The notes under the pieces are model-generated. The model ran no database searches, was not told the DNA's origin, and saw only the letters and a program-made list of their open reading frames with translations. Made by a program: the position numbers and the translations under genes. DNA of 64,000 nucleotides from Trifolium pratense (Eukaryota; Streptophyta; Magnoliopsida; Fabales; Fabaceae). Positions 1-11,022 of this stretch are shown piece by piece. Location: contig NC_060060.1 in assembly GCF_020283565.1 (NCBI RefSeq), positions 56,963,257-57,027,256 of the forward strand, read 5' to 3'. Position 1 is the first letter of the stretch; each line of letters begins with the position of its first letter.

Positions 1-1
1 A

Positions 2-1471
2 TCCATCTTCCGATTTAACAAAATTTTAGGTTCCTTTGTTAAGCTAAATCAATACTCCACTGTTGTTTCACTTCATCGAGAGATGGAATTAAATGGAATT
101 TCCTCAGATTTAGTCACTTCCAACATATTGATCAATTGTTTTTCACAATTAGGTCAAATCTCTCTTTCCTTTTCTGTATTTGCCAACATTCTCAAAAAGG
201 GTTTTCATCCAGATGTCATAACATTGACTACACTCATCAAGGGTCTCTGTCTCAAAGGTCAGATCCATAAAGCATTCAACTTTCATGATAAGGTCGTTGC
301 GCAGGGATTCCGGTTAGATCAAGTTAGTTATGGGACCTTGATCAATGGGTTATGTAAACTTGGACAAACAAGAACAGCCCTACAACTGCTGAGACGAGTT
401 GATGAGAAACTGCTTCAACCTACTGTGGTAATGTACAATGCAATTATTGATAGTATGTGCAAGGATAAACTTGTTAATCATGCTTTTCATTTATACTCTG
501 AAATGATTGCTAAGAAACTTTCTCCTGATGTAGTCACTTACAATACTTTAATTAATGGCTTTTGCATCGTAGGTCGGTTAAAAGAAGCAATTCATCTGTT
601 TAATAAAATGGTATCGGAAAACATCAACCATAATATTTATACCTTTAATATATTGGTTGATGCATTTTGTAAAGAAGGAAAAGTGAAAGAAGCTAAAAAT
701 ATGTTTGCTATGATGATGAGAAAAGGTGTTAAACCTGATGTTGTTACTTATAACTCTTTAATGGATGGATATTGCTTAGTTAAAGAAATTAACAAGGCCA
801 ATGGTATATTCAACACTATGGCTCAGATGGGAGTGGTTCCTGATGTTCAATGCTACAATATCATGATTAATGGATTTTGTAAGATTAAAATGGTAGATGA
901 AGCCATGAATCTCTTCAATGAAATGCTTTGTAGAAAAATTATTCCTGATACGATAACTTACAGTTCCCTTATTGATGGTTTGTGCAAATCGGGAAGAATC
1001 TCATATGCTTTGGAGCTTGTCGATGAGATGTATGATAGAGGTCAACCACCTAATATAATTACTTACAATTCTATATTGGATGCTTTGTGCAAAAACCACC
1101 ATGTTGACAAGGCAATTGCTTTATTAACAAAAATTAAAGATATGGGTATTCAACCAAACATGTGCACATATAATATTCTTATTGATGGATTGTGTAAAGG
1201 TGGAAGATTGAATGACGCTCAAAAGGTTTTTGAGGATCTTCTGGTCAAAGGCTACAATCTTGATGTCTATACATATACTGCTATGATCCATGGGTTTTGT
1301 AAAAATGGGTTTCTTGATGAAGCATTGGCCATACTATCAAAACTGAAAGACAATAGTTGCATTCCAAATGCCGCAACGTATGAAATTATTATCCGTTCTC
1401 TATTTGATAATGATGAAAATGATAAGGCAGAGAAACTTCTTCGTGAAATGATTTCAAGAGGTCTGTTGTAA
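2..1471 (+). CDS. RFL-type P-class PPR protein, copy A (5' end outside the window)
   Basis: The reading frame is open from base 2, seven codons in-frame with sequence matching the intact paralogue at 31854, so the true start lies left of the window; the first internal Met is at 83. The protein is a chain of 35-residue P-type PPR motifs, each starting like V-T-Y-N and ending P-D or P-N, finishing with the RFL-like tail ISRGLL. P-class PPR proteins bind organellar RNA one base per repeat; the RFL subgroup acts in mitochondria and includes fertility restorers (family knowledge). Repeats up to position about 830 are almost identical to the 31854 gene, while the last five repeats differ at many residues, including base-specifying positions 5 and 35. 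No stop or frameshift is seen, so it may be functional. The targeting peptide cannot be judged here. Confidence 0.9.
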   Translation, partial: SIFRFNKILGSFVKLNQYSTVVSLHREMELNGISSDLVTSNILINCFSQLGQISLSFSVFANILKKGFHPDVITLTTLIKGLCLKGQIHKAFNFHDKVVAQGFRLDQVSYGTLINGLCKLGQTRTALQLLRRVDEKLLQPTVVMYNAIIDSMCKDKLVNHAFHLYSEMIAKKLSPDVVTYNTLINGFCIVGRLKEAIHLFNKMVSENINHNIYTFNILVDAFCKEGKVKEAKNMFAMMMRKGVKPDVVTYNSLMDGYCLVKEINKANGIFNTMAQMGVVPDVQCYNIMINGFCKIKMVDEAMNLFNEMLCRKIIPDTITYSSLIDGLCKSGRISYALELVDEMYDRGQPPNIITYNSILDALCKNHHVDKAIALLTKIKDMGIQPNMCTYNILIDGLCKGGRLNDAQKVFEDLLVKGYNLDVYTYTAMIHGFCKNGFLDEALAILSKLKDNSCIPNAATYEIIIRSLFDNDENDKAEKLLREMISRGLL

Positions 1472-3473
1472 GACTAAAACTAGGTATGATATTTGTCTAC
1501 TGTACATTATTATTTTGAATTTGTGTTTCAACATTGTTTCATCATTTCATTTTTGTAGTTGCTTCACCCAATGGAAAGAAGGGTTTTGTTATCTCTTTTG
1601 GCTAAGTGTGTTTATATTTCCCGACTACTTGATCGGCATGTTCCAACTTGGAGAAATTGGTAGGATATGAAAATTATTAATGTCATAAGAGTGTTGTTGG
1701 GTTCAATTTGTACTAATTGTATTACACTTGCTCTAGCCAATGTTTTTTTTATCAACAATAGCTAATATCTAGAAACTTTATATAGTCAAAATTTCATTTC
1801 AATACAGAAGTAGAATACATGTGATATCTGAGGGAATTGGATCATGGATACAGGTCTAGAGACTGAAAGCAAACTTGTTATGGCTTGGGAAATATAATAT
1901 CTTGTTATTCCTTGCATTATCATGACCAAAGAAGTAACTAGTTATGGCTTGGTTTGTGAGTTTAATACTTGAAATGATTATGTGTGTGGCTTGTAATGAA
2001 ATTATTAGCTGAAACGTTTCTCTGCAATATCTGTTTTGCTGCAAAATTCTAATGTCTGCACTTTTTGGACAGAATTTATTGTTCTTAATTGAGCTTAAGA
2101 AGATGTGTTGGTCGTAGGAAACTGGGTTAATTAAGATTTGTTCTGTTGAGCCTATCTTAGGGATACTAAATTGAATTGGGACAGAACAAGTAAGCTTGTT
2201 ATTATTTTTCTTTTTAATACTTATACTTCTGCATTATAGTTCTAATCTTACGAAGCTTATCTGTTTTAGAATGATAAGCTTAAGGTTGAGTTTATAAGAC
2301 CTGAACTGTAAACAACAGACATAAGTTTGGCTTTGCCCTTAAGCGAAGTAAGCTGAGAATGACTTTAATTGCTCTTGTGGTTACATTAAATTACTGTCTA
2401 ATGAGTAACTAAGGCCTCATTGCAGCTGCATAATCTACTCAAATATGTATTAAAGACTAATATTGAGAGAATGCTCTTCAAGTTGTTTGGTCACTAGGCT
2501 TAGAGTTTGAAACTTGCATGCAGAAGGAGGGAGCATGATTTTATTTTCTACATATCTGCTGGTGCTGCAGTTTTGGATGATAATTTATCTTAAATTTTGG
2601 TTTGGAGTTTTTTAATATTTTAGAATGATATGGTTAGAAAAAATATTCCTAATGTTGTAACGTACAGTTCCCTTATTTTAGAATTATATGGTTGGTTTAA
2701 ACTGCTGCCACATTCCTGCTTTTAGTATAAAGCCAAGCCTAGTGGCTGTTACAGAGGTCAGGAACCTGTACGAATATTTCAGGGATTTACAAATGAATTC
2801 AAAGTTATACAAGTAGTTATTTGATTTGATTTACAATTGTTGTTTCTTGCATTACTATCGTGTAGATCAAGTTTATGAACTTTTTTTCTTATTTCATTTG
2901 GTTGCTTATCTAAGTTTCTATGGTTTGTCCTCTCTATGGTTGCTTCTACTGTGATGCTTGGTTTGAGGCCAGAAGATCAGAACAATCCATTTGGTCAGTT
3001 TGGCCCTGCTAAGCATGTATAGGACACAGTTTTTACCTTATCATGTAAAAATATTTATCTATCATTTGAAGTCCAAAACCTTTAATCAAATTCTGCAGGA
3101 GAAAGGAGTTGGAGCTAGTGCAACCTCCTCCTTGTCAGTACCAAAGAATCGATGCGGATTTCAAATCATCAATAGTAAAGTACACATTTTTTACCTTATC
3201 ATGTTAAAATATTTATACAAATTATAGTGGAGGTGTTTACTTTTTGTGTTGTCTGCCAACAATCAAAGTCATTTTTAACATCATCACAAAATATTTAAAC
3301 CTCAAACAACAAAAACAGTGTTGGTAGCATTTGGATCATATGTTTGCAGAGAAAATAGTTATTAAAAAACACTCGAGACTCTCTAGATGCGGTTTTGTAT
3401 TTTGCACTTTTGTTTTTTGACACATTGTTTTTAAACTTGCACATTGACACACATTGTTTCTTTCAAATTATAA
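1472..3473. other. 3' flank of PPR copy A and intergenic DNA
   Basis: The first ~450 bases match the 3' flanks of the other two PPR copies (10817 and 33492 onward), but here the solo LTR is absent: at 1729-1745 the reading is the uninterrupted pre-insertion site CTCTAGCCAATG. After about 1950 similarity fades. Around 2940-3190 short stretches look exon-like (an ATG-led run at 2939 and a segment after TGCAG at 3099), but I cannot join them to a recognised protein. No other gene is supported. Confidence 0.5.
2631..2680 (+). pseudogene. PPR micro-remnant
   Basis: About 50 bases translate to a piece resembling the junction of two PPR repeats (R-K-N-I-P-N-V-V-T-Y-S-S-L-I), close to the RKIIPNVVTYNSLI stretch of the neighbouring genes. 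Flanking bases have no PPR similarity. It is a relic, or possibly a chance carry-over by gene conversion. Confidence 0.4.
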
Positions 3474-3940
3474 AACACTATGGCAGTATGGCTCAGATGG
3501 GTCATGGGAGTGGCTCCTAACGTTCGGAGCTACACTATCGTGATTAATGGATTTTGTAAGATTAAAATGGTAGATGAAGCCATTAATCTCTTCAATGAAA
3601 TGCATAGCAGAAAAATTATTCCTAATGCGGTATCGTACACTGCTCTTATTGATGGATCGTGTAATGTTGGAAGACTAGAGGATGCACTAGAGATTTTCAA
3701 AGATCTTTTGGTCAAAGGCTACAATCTAAATGTCTATACATATACCGTTATAATCAAGGGATTTTGCAAAACGGGAATGTTTGACGAAGCATTGACCATG
3801 CTATCAAAATGGAAGACATTGGTTGCATTCTGAATGCTAAAGCTTATGAAACAGTTATTTCTTCCCTCCTTAAAAAAGGTGAAAATTGTAAAGCATAGAA
3901 GCTTTCTTCGTGAAATGATTGCAAGAGATCTACTGTATGA
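3474..3940 (+). pseudogene. RFL PPR gene remnant (3' part)
   Basis: Starting near 3474 the sequence matches the last third of the RFL genes: the end of the seventh repeat with a small local disruption (the AQMG segment is garbled), then repeat 8 (SYTIVINGFCKIKMVDEAIN), a deletion that removes about three repeats, the repeat with RLEDALEIFKDLLVKGYNLN, and a final repeat. The frame breaks near 3830, and the tail up to 3940 (EMIARDLL-like) is in another frame with a TAG inside. It is about a quarter of a full gene and cannot be functional. With copy A it forms a tandem pair, as expected for an RFL cluster that expands by unequal exchange. Confidence 0.85.
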
Positions 3941-4792
3941 TCAAGATGTTAGAAATAAAGTTTTAATCCTTCTACTGAAGTCTACCAGGAACAAATAGGT
4001 TATCATTTTTTTCCCTACATTGCATTGCATTTATCCTTTGGATTTGTGTGTCTGCCCTTCCTTCTGACCATCTTAATAGAACTAATCTTGCAATTTCTGA
4101 TAAATTTTGAAAACATTTTCCAAATGCTGAAGCATTGATGTTGGGTTGCACTTCAAAATTCCAGTGCCCAAGTCTGGGAACAATGATTTCAGTCCCCAAA
4201 AGTTAAAAAATCTAAGCACTGTCTTGATAGGTTGGACATTTATTGTTTGCTGATGTCATTGAAATTTGTTTCTTCATAACCAATCATGGAAGCATTGTCC
4301 TTTCAGTTCACGTTGCTATTTTGTTGTCTGCCATTATGTGCAAGACTTTAAATTCTGCTCAAGTTACTTTGGCAGCTGATTCTGTTATTATTTTAGCTTC
4401 AGAATCATATTTTCAGTAATAAAATGGATTGCTTTTGGTTCATATTTAGCTAGTAGGGTTCCCTCCTTCTTTTAAAGTAGTTTTCCATGTTCTGTAAATT
4501 TTATCTGTTTGAATATATATGTAAGTATCTATCCAAATGGTCGATGTCACAAGAAATTCTGTTTTGTAAGTATCTTTTATAGCAAGTCTCCTTTTTGGAG
4601 GACATGAAATTGAAAGATGGTTTAGCATTATGATTCTTCTCATGCTTAGTTGTTTTAGACTAGCATGATGATAGTTGGTTTGTGTAGATACTTATCCTTT
4701 TATATAAGCATGATGTGTTGATTATGTATATGTATGTCTCTTTATATTATGACAGGATTGATTTATGATATATACTCTCTTGTTGAAATACT

Positions 4793-4918
4793 ATTCACTT
4801 TCCTTCTACTATTGTTTTGGTATACTAAGAAATTCCCCATTGTTTGGAAAGAAATATTCATTTTCCTTCTACTGTTGTTTTGGTATACTAAGAAATTCCA
4901 CATTGTTTGGAAATCAAG
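4793..4918 (+). repeat. Tandem duplication, 63-bp unit, two copies
   Basis: Two consecutive ~63-base units share CCTTCTACT, TTGTTTTGGTATACTAAGAA and ATTGTTTGGAAA with about four mismatches. The overlapping open frames here arise from the duplication and are not genes. Confidence 0.8.
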
Positions 4919-5169
4919 CAAGACGGAAGACCATATTTAATGGAGAAATGTTATTTGAACAACTAATTTTTGACAACTTTCTCTTTCATGCTCACATTAT
5001 ATTTAACTAGGGATCTCACTAAGTAACAATAAGTACTTACTAGACTTTGACCCATGCTAATTATTGTAGTATTGAATTTTTTAATATTATATTTGTATTG
5101 AACCATAAAAAATAGTTAGTTGCAATATAAAAATTACATAAAAAGTGCTTGAAAATTTCATACATTTTA

Positions 5170-5630
5170 ATAGGTGAGTTCTAAAAAAATGTAGTTTGAG
5201 TTTTGTTTTGCAAGAAACCTTAATAGTTAATATTCAGGTGCTTCTATATTGTATAAATTTGTATGTTGAGAGATTCTCAATTATGATGTTTCATTTTTTA
5301 CCTGACTTAAGGGATATCATCCATTTCTATTGTTGCCAAAAGATCTAAGTTGTCATCATATCTAGCTTGCAAAGAGAATTCTTGTAAAAGAAAAAAAAAA
5401 CTTTGATAATGATTAGGGTCCAACTTAATATGTGACTTCCAAAAAGATATAATCTATGAGTTTTATTTTGCAAGAAGCGTTGATAATGATTAAAATCTAC
5501 CTTAATAGCTAATATTCAAGTGCTTCTATGTTGCATGGATTTGTATATTAAGAGATTCTCAATTGTGGTTCTTCAATTTTTGCATGGCTCAAAGATATAT
5601 CATCAATTTCCATAGCTGCCAAAAGATTTA
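5170..5630 (+). repeat. Diverged direct repeat, ~200 bp
   Basis: Two copies (about 5170-5345 and 5425-5630) share ordered landmarks: TTTTGCAAGAA, AATATTCA-GTGCTTCTAT, GAGATTCTCAATT, ATATCATC and GCCAAAAGAT. They are diverged by substitutions and indels. Origin unknown. Confidence 0.55.
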
Positions 5631-5713
5631 GGGTATGTTTGGGTGTGAAGAGAAAATGAGAAGAGAGAAAAGGGTGAGAGAGAGTATAAGAAGATAGAAA
5701 TTGAGTAGATTTA

Positions 5714-7025
5714 GGGTGCGTTTGATTTGCAAAAAGATGATTACCGGACAGAACAGTACTGGACAAGTGACTGAGTTACAAGACAATTTTTTGTACTGCA
5801 CTTTGTTTGATGATCGATGTACAGGACAAACAATTTTGTACCGTACCTTATTTGATATGTTAAGTACTGGACAAAATAATACAAAATTTACTGAAATATC
5901 CTTTTTAATGTACAATGATTTTTTAGTTAAAAAATACATAATTTTACTTTTTTTTTTAAAAAAAATTCTAATTAAAATTAAACCATCTCATAATTTGATG
6001 AACAATGTTCATCATCTTCATCTTCTTTTCTGGAAAAAAAATTAATAAAAAAAATCCCAACATCATCTTCATCTCATAAACCCAGAAATCTCCAACATCA
6101 TGAGAAACTAACACCTCGGTCCTTCTCACTCTCAATCCAATTCAAGTTTCCAAATCTCTAATCCCCAATCTCAAATCAAATTTCCCTTTTCTCGTTCAAC
6201 AACAACTAATTATGGATCTAGCCCCTTTTCTCTTTGCTTTTTCTCTCCTCTCCACTGTCGCCGCCGTTTTCACCGTCGCCGCCGGAATTGAATTGAGCGA
6301 AGAAATTGAAAATGGGTGAAGGGAGTGAGAAGTGAAAATTCCCATAGAGATAGGGGATTTGGATACAATAAACTGGTATCAAAATTCATGAAGAGCAACC
6401 AAAGATTTTGATACTGCCTCGTTGATGGGTACTATCAAAATCCTTTCAAATATTGGTTTTGTAGCAATCAGATATGTTGCAATACTCTTGAACAACGCAC
6501 GCTAGAAATTCCAGATTTTTTTTTCCTCCCGGAATTTTTTATTAAAGTTTTCCGGTATGAAAATTTGACTATAAATTTTTTTTGCGTGGCAAAAAAAAAT
6601 TGTAGGGTTGAAGTCAAACAATTAAAAGAGTAATATTGGAAGAAAAATGTGTTTGTAGGGGTAAAAGAATAATTGTCGGGTAGGAAAAAAATTCCAGGAA
6701 GAGGCAACGAGATAACCTAAAGGATAAAAACGTATTTTTTGTTTATTTGTCCGCTGGACAAAAAGTTGTCCCCCACTTTTTTTTTTGTTTACAATGAGTG
6801 GGAATCGAACTCATGACCTATAACATACTAGCCAAACCCCTCGCCACTAGACCAAACCTAGTGGCTTAAAGTTGTCCCCCACTTTAGTGAGTAACAAAAA
6901 AATGGATAGTTGTCCTGTCCTCCGTGACTTTTTTTGTGCTGTCCTTTTTCCTTTTTTAAATCAAACGCTGAACAATTATTTTTGTTCTGTCCTATCCCTT
7001 ATTTCTTTACAAATCAAACACACCC
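5714..7025. mobile_element. Non-autonomous PIF/Harbinger-like DNA transposon
   Basis: Terminal inverted repeats are GGGTGCGTTTGATTTGCAAA on the left and the complement of TTTACAAATCAAACACACCC on the right. Both ends are flanked by the trinucleotide TTA (5711-5713 and 7026-7028), the target duplication typical of PIF/Harbinger. Subterminal sequence is also inversely repeated (GGACAGAACAG near 5748 against TTCTGTCC near 6985). No transposase frame is seen, so the element is non-autonomous. A GC-richer segment at 6230-6330 with CCGCCG runs looks like captured host leader or coding DNA. A SINE is nested at 6780-6867. Confidence 0.8.
6780..6867 (-). mobile_element. Short tRNA-derived SINE nested in the Harbinger-like element
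   Basis: Read on the minus strand it has a box-A-like TGGTCTAGTGG, a box-B-like GAGTTCGATTCC and a 3' oligo-A tract (the T run at 6777-6789). It is flanked by an 18-bp direct repeat AAAGTTGTCCCCCACTTT (6762-6779 and 6868-6885), the hallmark of target-primed retroposition. The body is only ~88 bp, short for a plant SINE, so it may be 3'-truncated in lineage or a tRNA retropseudogene. Confidence 0.8.
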
Positions 7026-7028
7026 TTA

Positions 7029-8454
7029 AAATATTGTTTTGTATAAGAGAAAGATCGAAATGTTAATTATATTTGAAAGTACCAAAATGCCCCAAATTAA
7101 AAAATCTTTAACGAAAATTAATTTAATAATGTATTTGATCCATTTATTTAATTAATATATTAGATTTATTAAACTATGTACCATAAAAAATGCATATTTA
7201 ACAAAAAAAAAACACTACCCATTTCTTTTTCATGTTTTTGGTACAACGCTACCCATTTCTTTAATATGATCAATATAAATATTATTTAAAAAATTCACCA
7301 CCCATTTAACCAAAAAAGCACTACCCATTTTACAAAAATAGCGCTACCCAACCCAGGTACCCATTTTACATAGATAGGCAAATCTCACTTCTTCCTTGTT
7401 GTTAATATGCGATTCCAGATTTTCCAGGTTTTCAGCTCACATCTTAACTGATTATATATTTTTCAAGATTTTAATTAATGTTTCACCTATTGCTTACATA
7501 CGTTTTCGTGTCCAGAGCACGACGACAAGAGTTCCGTGTATATGTTTAATTAGGGTGGTCAAGACTACTTTATTTTTTATTATTATAAAAATTAAGATTA
7601 AGATACTTTTATTGGGAAATTGTTTTTGAATAGGTGTTTGCGGGTCGGTTGAGGTGGTTTTAGACAAGACCGTTACTCGATTAGAAAAAAGTTGGTGCGC
7701 AGGATAAGAAACATGATAGAATAATTGTACTCCCTCAACCATCCTTAATTATAAGTAAAAGTCAACTTTTCAGATTCATTGAATAACTTATGTATCTGGA
7801 CTATAATATAGATCAGATACATCATTTTTTCAATGAATCTAAACAAGAAACTTTTGCTTATAATTAAGAATGGAGGGAGTACCATATCATGTCTCAGTTC
7901 AGTGTTTAGTGAGACAACTGAATATGATAAGTTAATCCAGAAATTTATCTTATCTTATCCCTCTAGTTAAAAAGTTTATCTTGAATTTGAGCTGCGTAAC
8001 CAGCATACAAAACATAAGATAAACAAATAATTTACAATAATTTTTCATAGTGTTGGATTTGTGAGTTCACGAGTTTAAAATCATAAACTTACTACCCAAC
8101 CAAATTACTTCAAATTTAAATGAAGATGTTTTCTCTTTAGGTCCTCAATGTATCTTTTATACCCCAAATATTTCAATTTTGCCTTTAATAAAAACTTCGA
8201 TTCGCAAAAACAGAAGTTTTTTTTAGTTCAAATTCAGGAAAAATTCGGTTAACAGAAATCGAATATTTTTTTCAAGGAAAAAAAATTTGGCTCGTAAAAA
8301 TCGAAATTTTTATTGAAGGACAAAAAAAAAAATCTAGAGAAAAAAAAAATCATGGGGACCTAGTGAGAAAGAAATAATCTTAAATCAATTCCAACTCGCA
8401 CTTAAACAGTTTTGGATAAAATATGGTGGATAAGCCGTGAAAACCCATGCTCAC
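7029..8454. other. Intergenic AT-rich DNA
   Basis: No gene is supported. At 7210-7370 the phrase ACCCATTT recurs irregularly with CGCTACCC variants, a degenerate short repeat. Around 8150-8360 there are several AAA-TTCGATT-like phrases in both orientations. A MITE at 7730 is listed separately. Confidence 0.5.
7730..7879. mobile_element. Stowaway-like MITE, 150 bp
   Basis: Ends CTCCCTC and GAGGGAG are flanked by TA dinucleotides (7728-7729, 7880-7881). Terminal inverted similarity runs on through CTTAATTATAAG-AAAAG on both sides. TA target duplication and the CTCCCTC terminus are typical of Tc1/mariner-derived Stowaway elements in plants. Confidence 0.85.
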
Positions 8455-8457
8455 TTA

Positions 8458-8769
8458 GGCTATGTTTGGATTGGTAGTAAAGGATTTAATGAAATGGAAT
8501 GAAGTGGTAACTAACTAAGTTCCATTGTTTGGATTTGAAAAAAATGAATGGAGTGGAATGAAACACAATGGAACCCATTCCATCCCATACCATCCAATCT
8601 TCTAATTTTCTTTCCCCTCCAAATTGGGGTATATGCAATGGAATGAATATTTATAAAATATATCCAAACAATTGAATGATATTTTTACTCTATTCCGCTC
8701 CGTTCCACTCCATTCCATTATATTTCATTCCGCTCCATTCCATTTTGTACCACCAATTCAAACATAGCC
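8458..8769. mobile_element. Harbinger/Tourist-like MITE in the promoter of PPR copy B
   Basis: Terminal inverted repeats GGCTATGTTTGGATTGGT (left) and the complement of ACCAATTCAAACATAGCC (right) are flanked by TTA (8455-8457, 8770-8772). The interior is rich in GGAATG/CATTCC motifs that can fold back. The paralogous promoter upstream of 31854 reads straight across this point without the element, so insertion followed the duplication or was lost there. Confidence 0.85.
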
Positions 8770-8854
8770 TTAAATGAAATTTGAAGCACATTGTCATAAT
8801 ATTATTCATTTACTTACGATTAATCGATTTTCATTTTAAACCAAACAAACAACA

Positions 8855-8887
8855 ATGTCGTATGTTGCTACTGTCAAAAAAAAATAA
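8855..8887 (+). promoter_or_regulatory. Upstream out-of-frame start codon with 10-codon ORF
   Basis: The start-codon region of PPR copy B is partly duplicated: ATGTCGTATGTTGCT occurs at 8855 and again at 8890. The upstream copy encodes MSYVATVKKK and then stops at 8885-8887, in a different frame from the main start. If transcripts start upstream it would act as a small uORF. The intact paralogue has only one such start. Confidence 0.6.
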
Positions 8888-8889
8888 AA

Positions 8890-10816
8890 ATGTCGTATGT
8901 TGCTTCTTCTCGTCATTTTCAAAAACTCGAAAACACTAATTTGATTCGATTCTTCTCCTCTTCAACTACAACAACACTATACTCTCAAGACAAAGACGAA
9001 GAAAATCTCGTTTCCAAATTCAATCAATTAGTGCATCAAAATCCTACACCACCCATCATCCAATTTGGTAAAATTTTAGGTTCCCTTGTCAAACTCAATC
9101 AATACTCCACTGTTGTTTCACTTCATCGAGAGATGGAATTAAATGGAATTTCCTCAAACTTGGTCACTTCCAACATATTGATCAATTGTTTTTCACAATT
9201 AGGTCAAATCTCTCTTTCCTTTTCTGTATTTGCCAACATTCTCAAAAAGGGTTTTCATCCAGATGTCATAACATTGACTACACTCATCAAGGGTCTCTGT
9301 CTCAAAGGTCAGATCCATAAAGCATTCAACTTTCATGATAAGGTCGTAGCGCAGGGATTCCGGTTAGATCAAGTTAGTTATGGGACCTTGATCAATGGGT
9401 TATGTAAACTTGGACAAACAAGAACAGCCCTACAACGTCGCGGTGTGAATAAATCACAATATCACACAAATCTTATTAAAATTATTTGTACTATGATATA
9501 TGTATAATAACTTAAATATGAGATAAATGTAAAGTTTTGAACTTGGAAAGAGTTAAAAAGATATAACACTTTATAATTTATGTTCATATTTGTATTAAAA
9601 ATGTGATTTTTATGCATTTCTATTGGATCGGTGTTTCGTCGCGGCCGTAATGGCGTTTCGGCGTGATTTATTTTCACCATATAAAAACGGTGAAAAACGG
9701 TAACGCTAGGCTCCAATACCTTTTTGTCGCGACCGTTTTCGCGGTAACGGACCTTTATTTAAAACCTTGGTGGTAATGTACAATGCAATTATTGATAGTA
9801 TGTGCAAGGATAAACTTGTTAATCATGCTTTTCATTTATACTCTGAAATGATTGCTAAGAAACTTTCTCCTGATGTAGTCACTTACAGTACTTTAATTAA
9901 TGGCTTTTGCATCGTAGGTCGGTTAAAAGAAGCAATTCATCTGTTTAATAAAATGGTATCGGAAAACATCAACCATAATATTTATACCTTTACTATATTG
10001 ATTGATGCATTTAGTAAGGAAGGAAGAGTGAAAGAAGCTAAAAATATGTTTGCTATGATGATGAGAAAAGGTGTTAAACCTGATGTTGTTACTTATAACT
10101 CTTTAATGGATGGATATTGCTTAGTTAAAGAAATTAACAAGGCCAATGGTATATTCAACACTATGGCTCAGATGGGAGTGGCTCCTGATGTTCATAGCTA
10201 CAGTATCATGATTAATGGATTTTGTAAGATTAAAATGGTAGATGAAGCCATCAATCTCTTCAATGAAATGCATTGCAGAAAAATTATACCTAATGTGGTA
10301 ACTTACAATTCCCTTATTGATGTTTTGTGCAAATCAGGAAGAATCTCTTATGCTATTGAGCTTGTCGATGAGATGCATGGTAGAGGTCAACCACCTAATA
10401 TATTTACTTATAATTCTATATTGGATGCTTTGTGCAAAAACCATGATGTTAACAAGGCAATTGCATTATTAACCAAAATTATAGAGAACGATATTCAGCC
10501 AGATATGTGCACGTACACTATTCTTATTGGTGGATTGTGTAAAGGTGGAAGGCTGGAGGATGCGAGAAAGGTTTTTGAAGATCTTTTGGTCAAAGGCTAC
10601 AATCTAGATGTTCATATATATACTGTTATGATCAAAGGATTTTGTAACAAGGGTTTGTTTGACGAAGCATTGACCATGCTGTCAAAAATGAAAGACAATA
10701 GTTGCATTCCAAATGCTGCAACGTATGAAATTATTATCCATTCTCTATTTGATAAAGATGAAAATGATAAGGCAGAGAAACTTCTTCGTGAAATGATTTC
10801 AAGAGGTCTGTTGTAA
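8890..10816 (+). pseudogene. RFL-type PPR gene copy B, interrupted by an insertion
   Basis: The first part (8890-9436) encodes a likely organelle presequence (MSYVASSRHFQKLENTNLIR then FFSSS) and PPR repeats 0 to the middle of repeat 3. At 9437 a ~333-bp foreign segment replaces about 38 coding bases present in both paralogues. Coding resumes at 9770 in a different frame (repeats 4-13, ending 10816). The insert brings a stop at 9505-9507, so only a 205-residue truncated protein or a separate 349-residue downstream frame is possible. Apart from this both halves are open and very close to the 31854 gene, so the break is recent. Repeat residues differ from that gene at the code positions of repeats 0, 6 and 8. 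A truncated 3.5-repeat product would probably not bind RNA well (inference). Confidence 0.9.
9437..9769. mobile_element. Insertion of unclassified repeat into PPR copy B
   Basis: Foreign sequence between CTACAAC and GTGGTAATG of the PPR frame. Its left end starts GTCGCGGTGTGAATAAATCA; its right part carries GTCGCGACCG, GCGGTAACGG and ends TTTAAAACCTTGG. Similar GCGGT-/GCGATC-rich repeats occur near 49700 and 53160-53440. No clear inverted termini or target duplication is seen and ~38 bp of target are missing, so this may be an end-joining event rather than a clean transposition. Confidence 0.6.
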
Positions 10817-11022
10817 GACTAAAACTAGGTATTATGATATTTATGTTTCAACATTGTTTCATCATTTCATTTATTTAGTTGCTTCACTCAATGGAAATAA
10901 GGCTTTTGTCATTTCTTTTGGATAAGTGTGTTTAGGGAAATTGGTAGGACTTGGAAAATTATTGATGTCATAAGAGTGTTGTTGGGTTCAGTTTGTACTA
11001 ATTGTATTACACTTGCTCTAGC

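Larger units (their letters stand above)
3941..5710. other. Intergenic DNA with PPR-flank-like patches
   Basis: No gene is supported. Patches around 4250-4330 and 4440-4600 resemble the far 3' flanks of the other two PPR copies (around 13030-13440 and 11910-12065), so this is a rearranged older version of the same flank. Two local duplications are listed separately. Confidence 0.5.

Noticed and set aside
4734..5010. Two overlapping hydrophobic small ORFs
   Set aside because: Both come from the 63-bp tandem duplication in non-coding DNA; the F/Y-rich translation reflects T-rich sequence.
9437..9769. The insert in PPR copy B as an intron
   Set aside because: It begins GT but ends without AG (CCTTGG), replaces 38 coding bases and changes the frame; the paralogues have no intron here.
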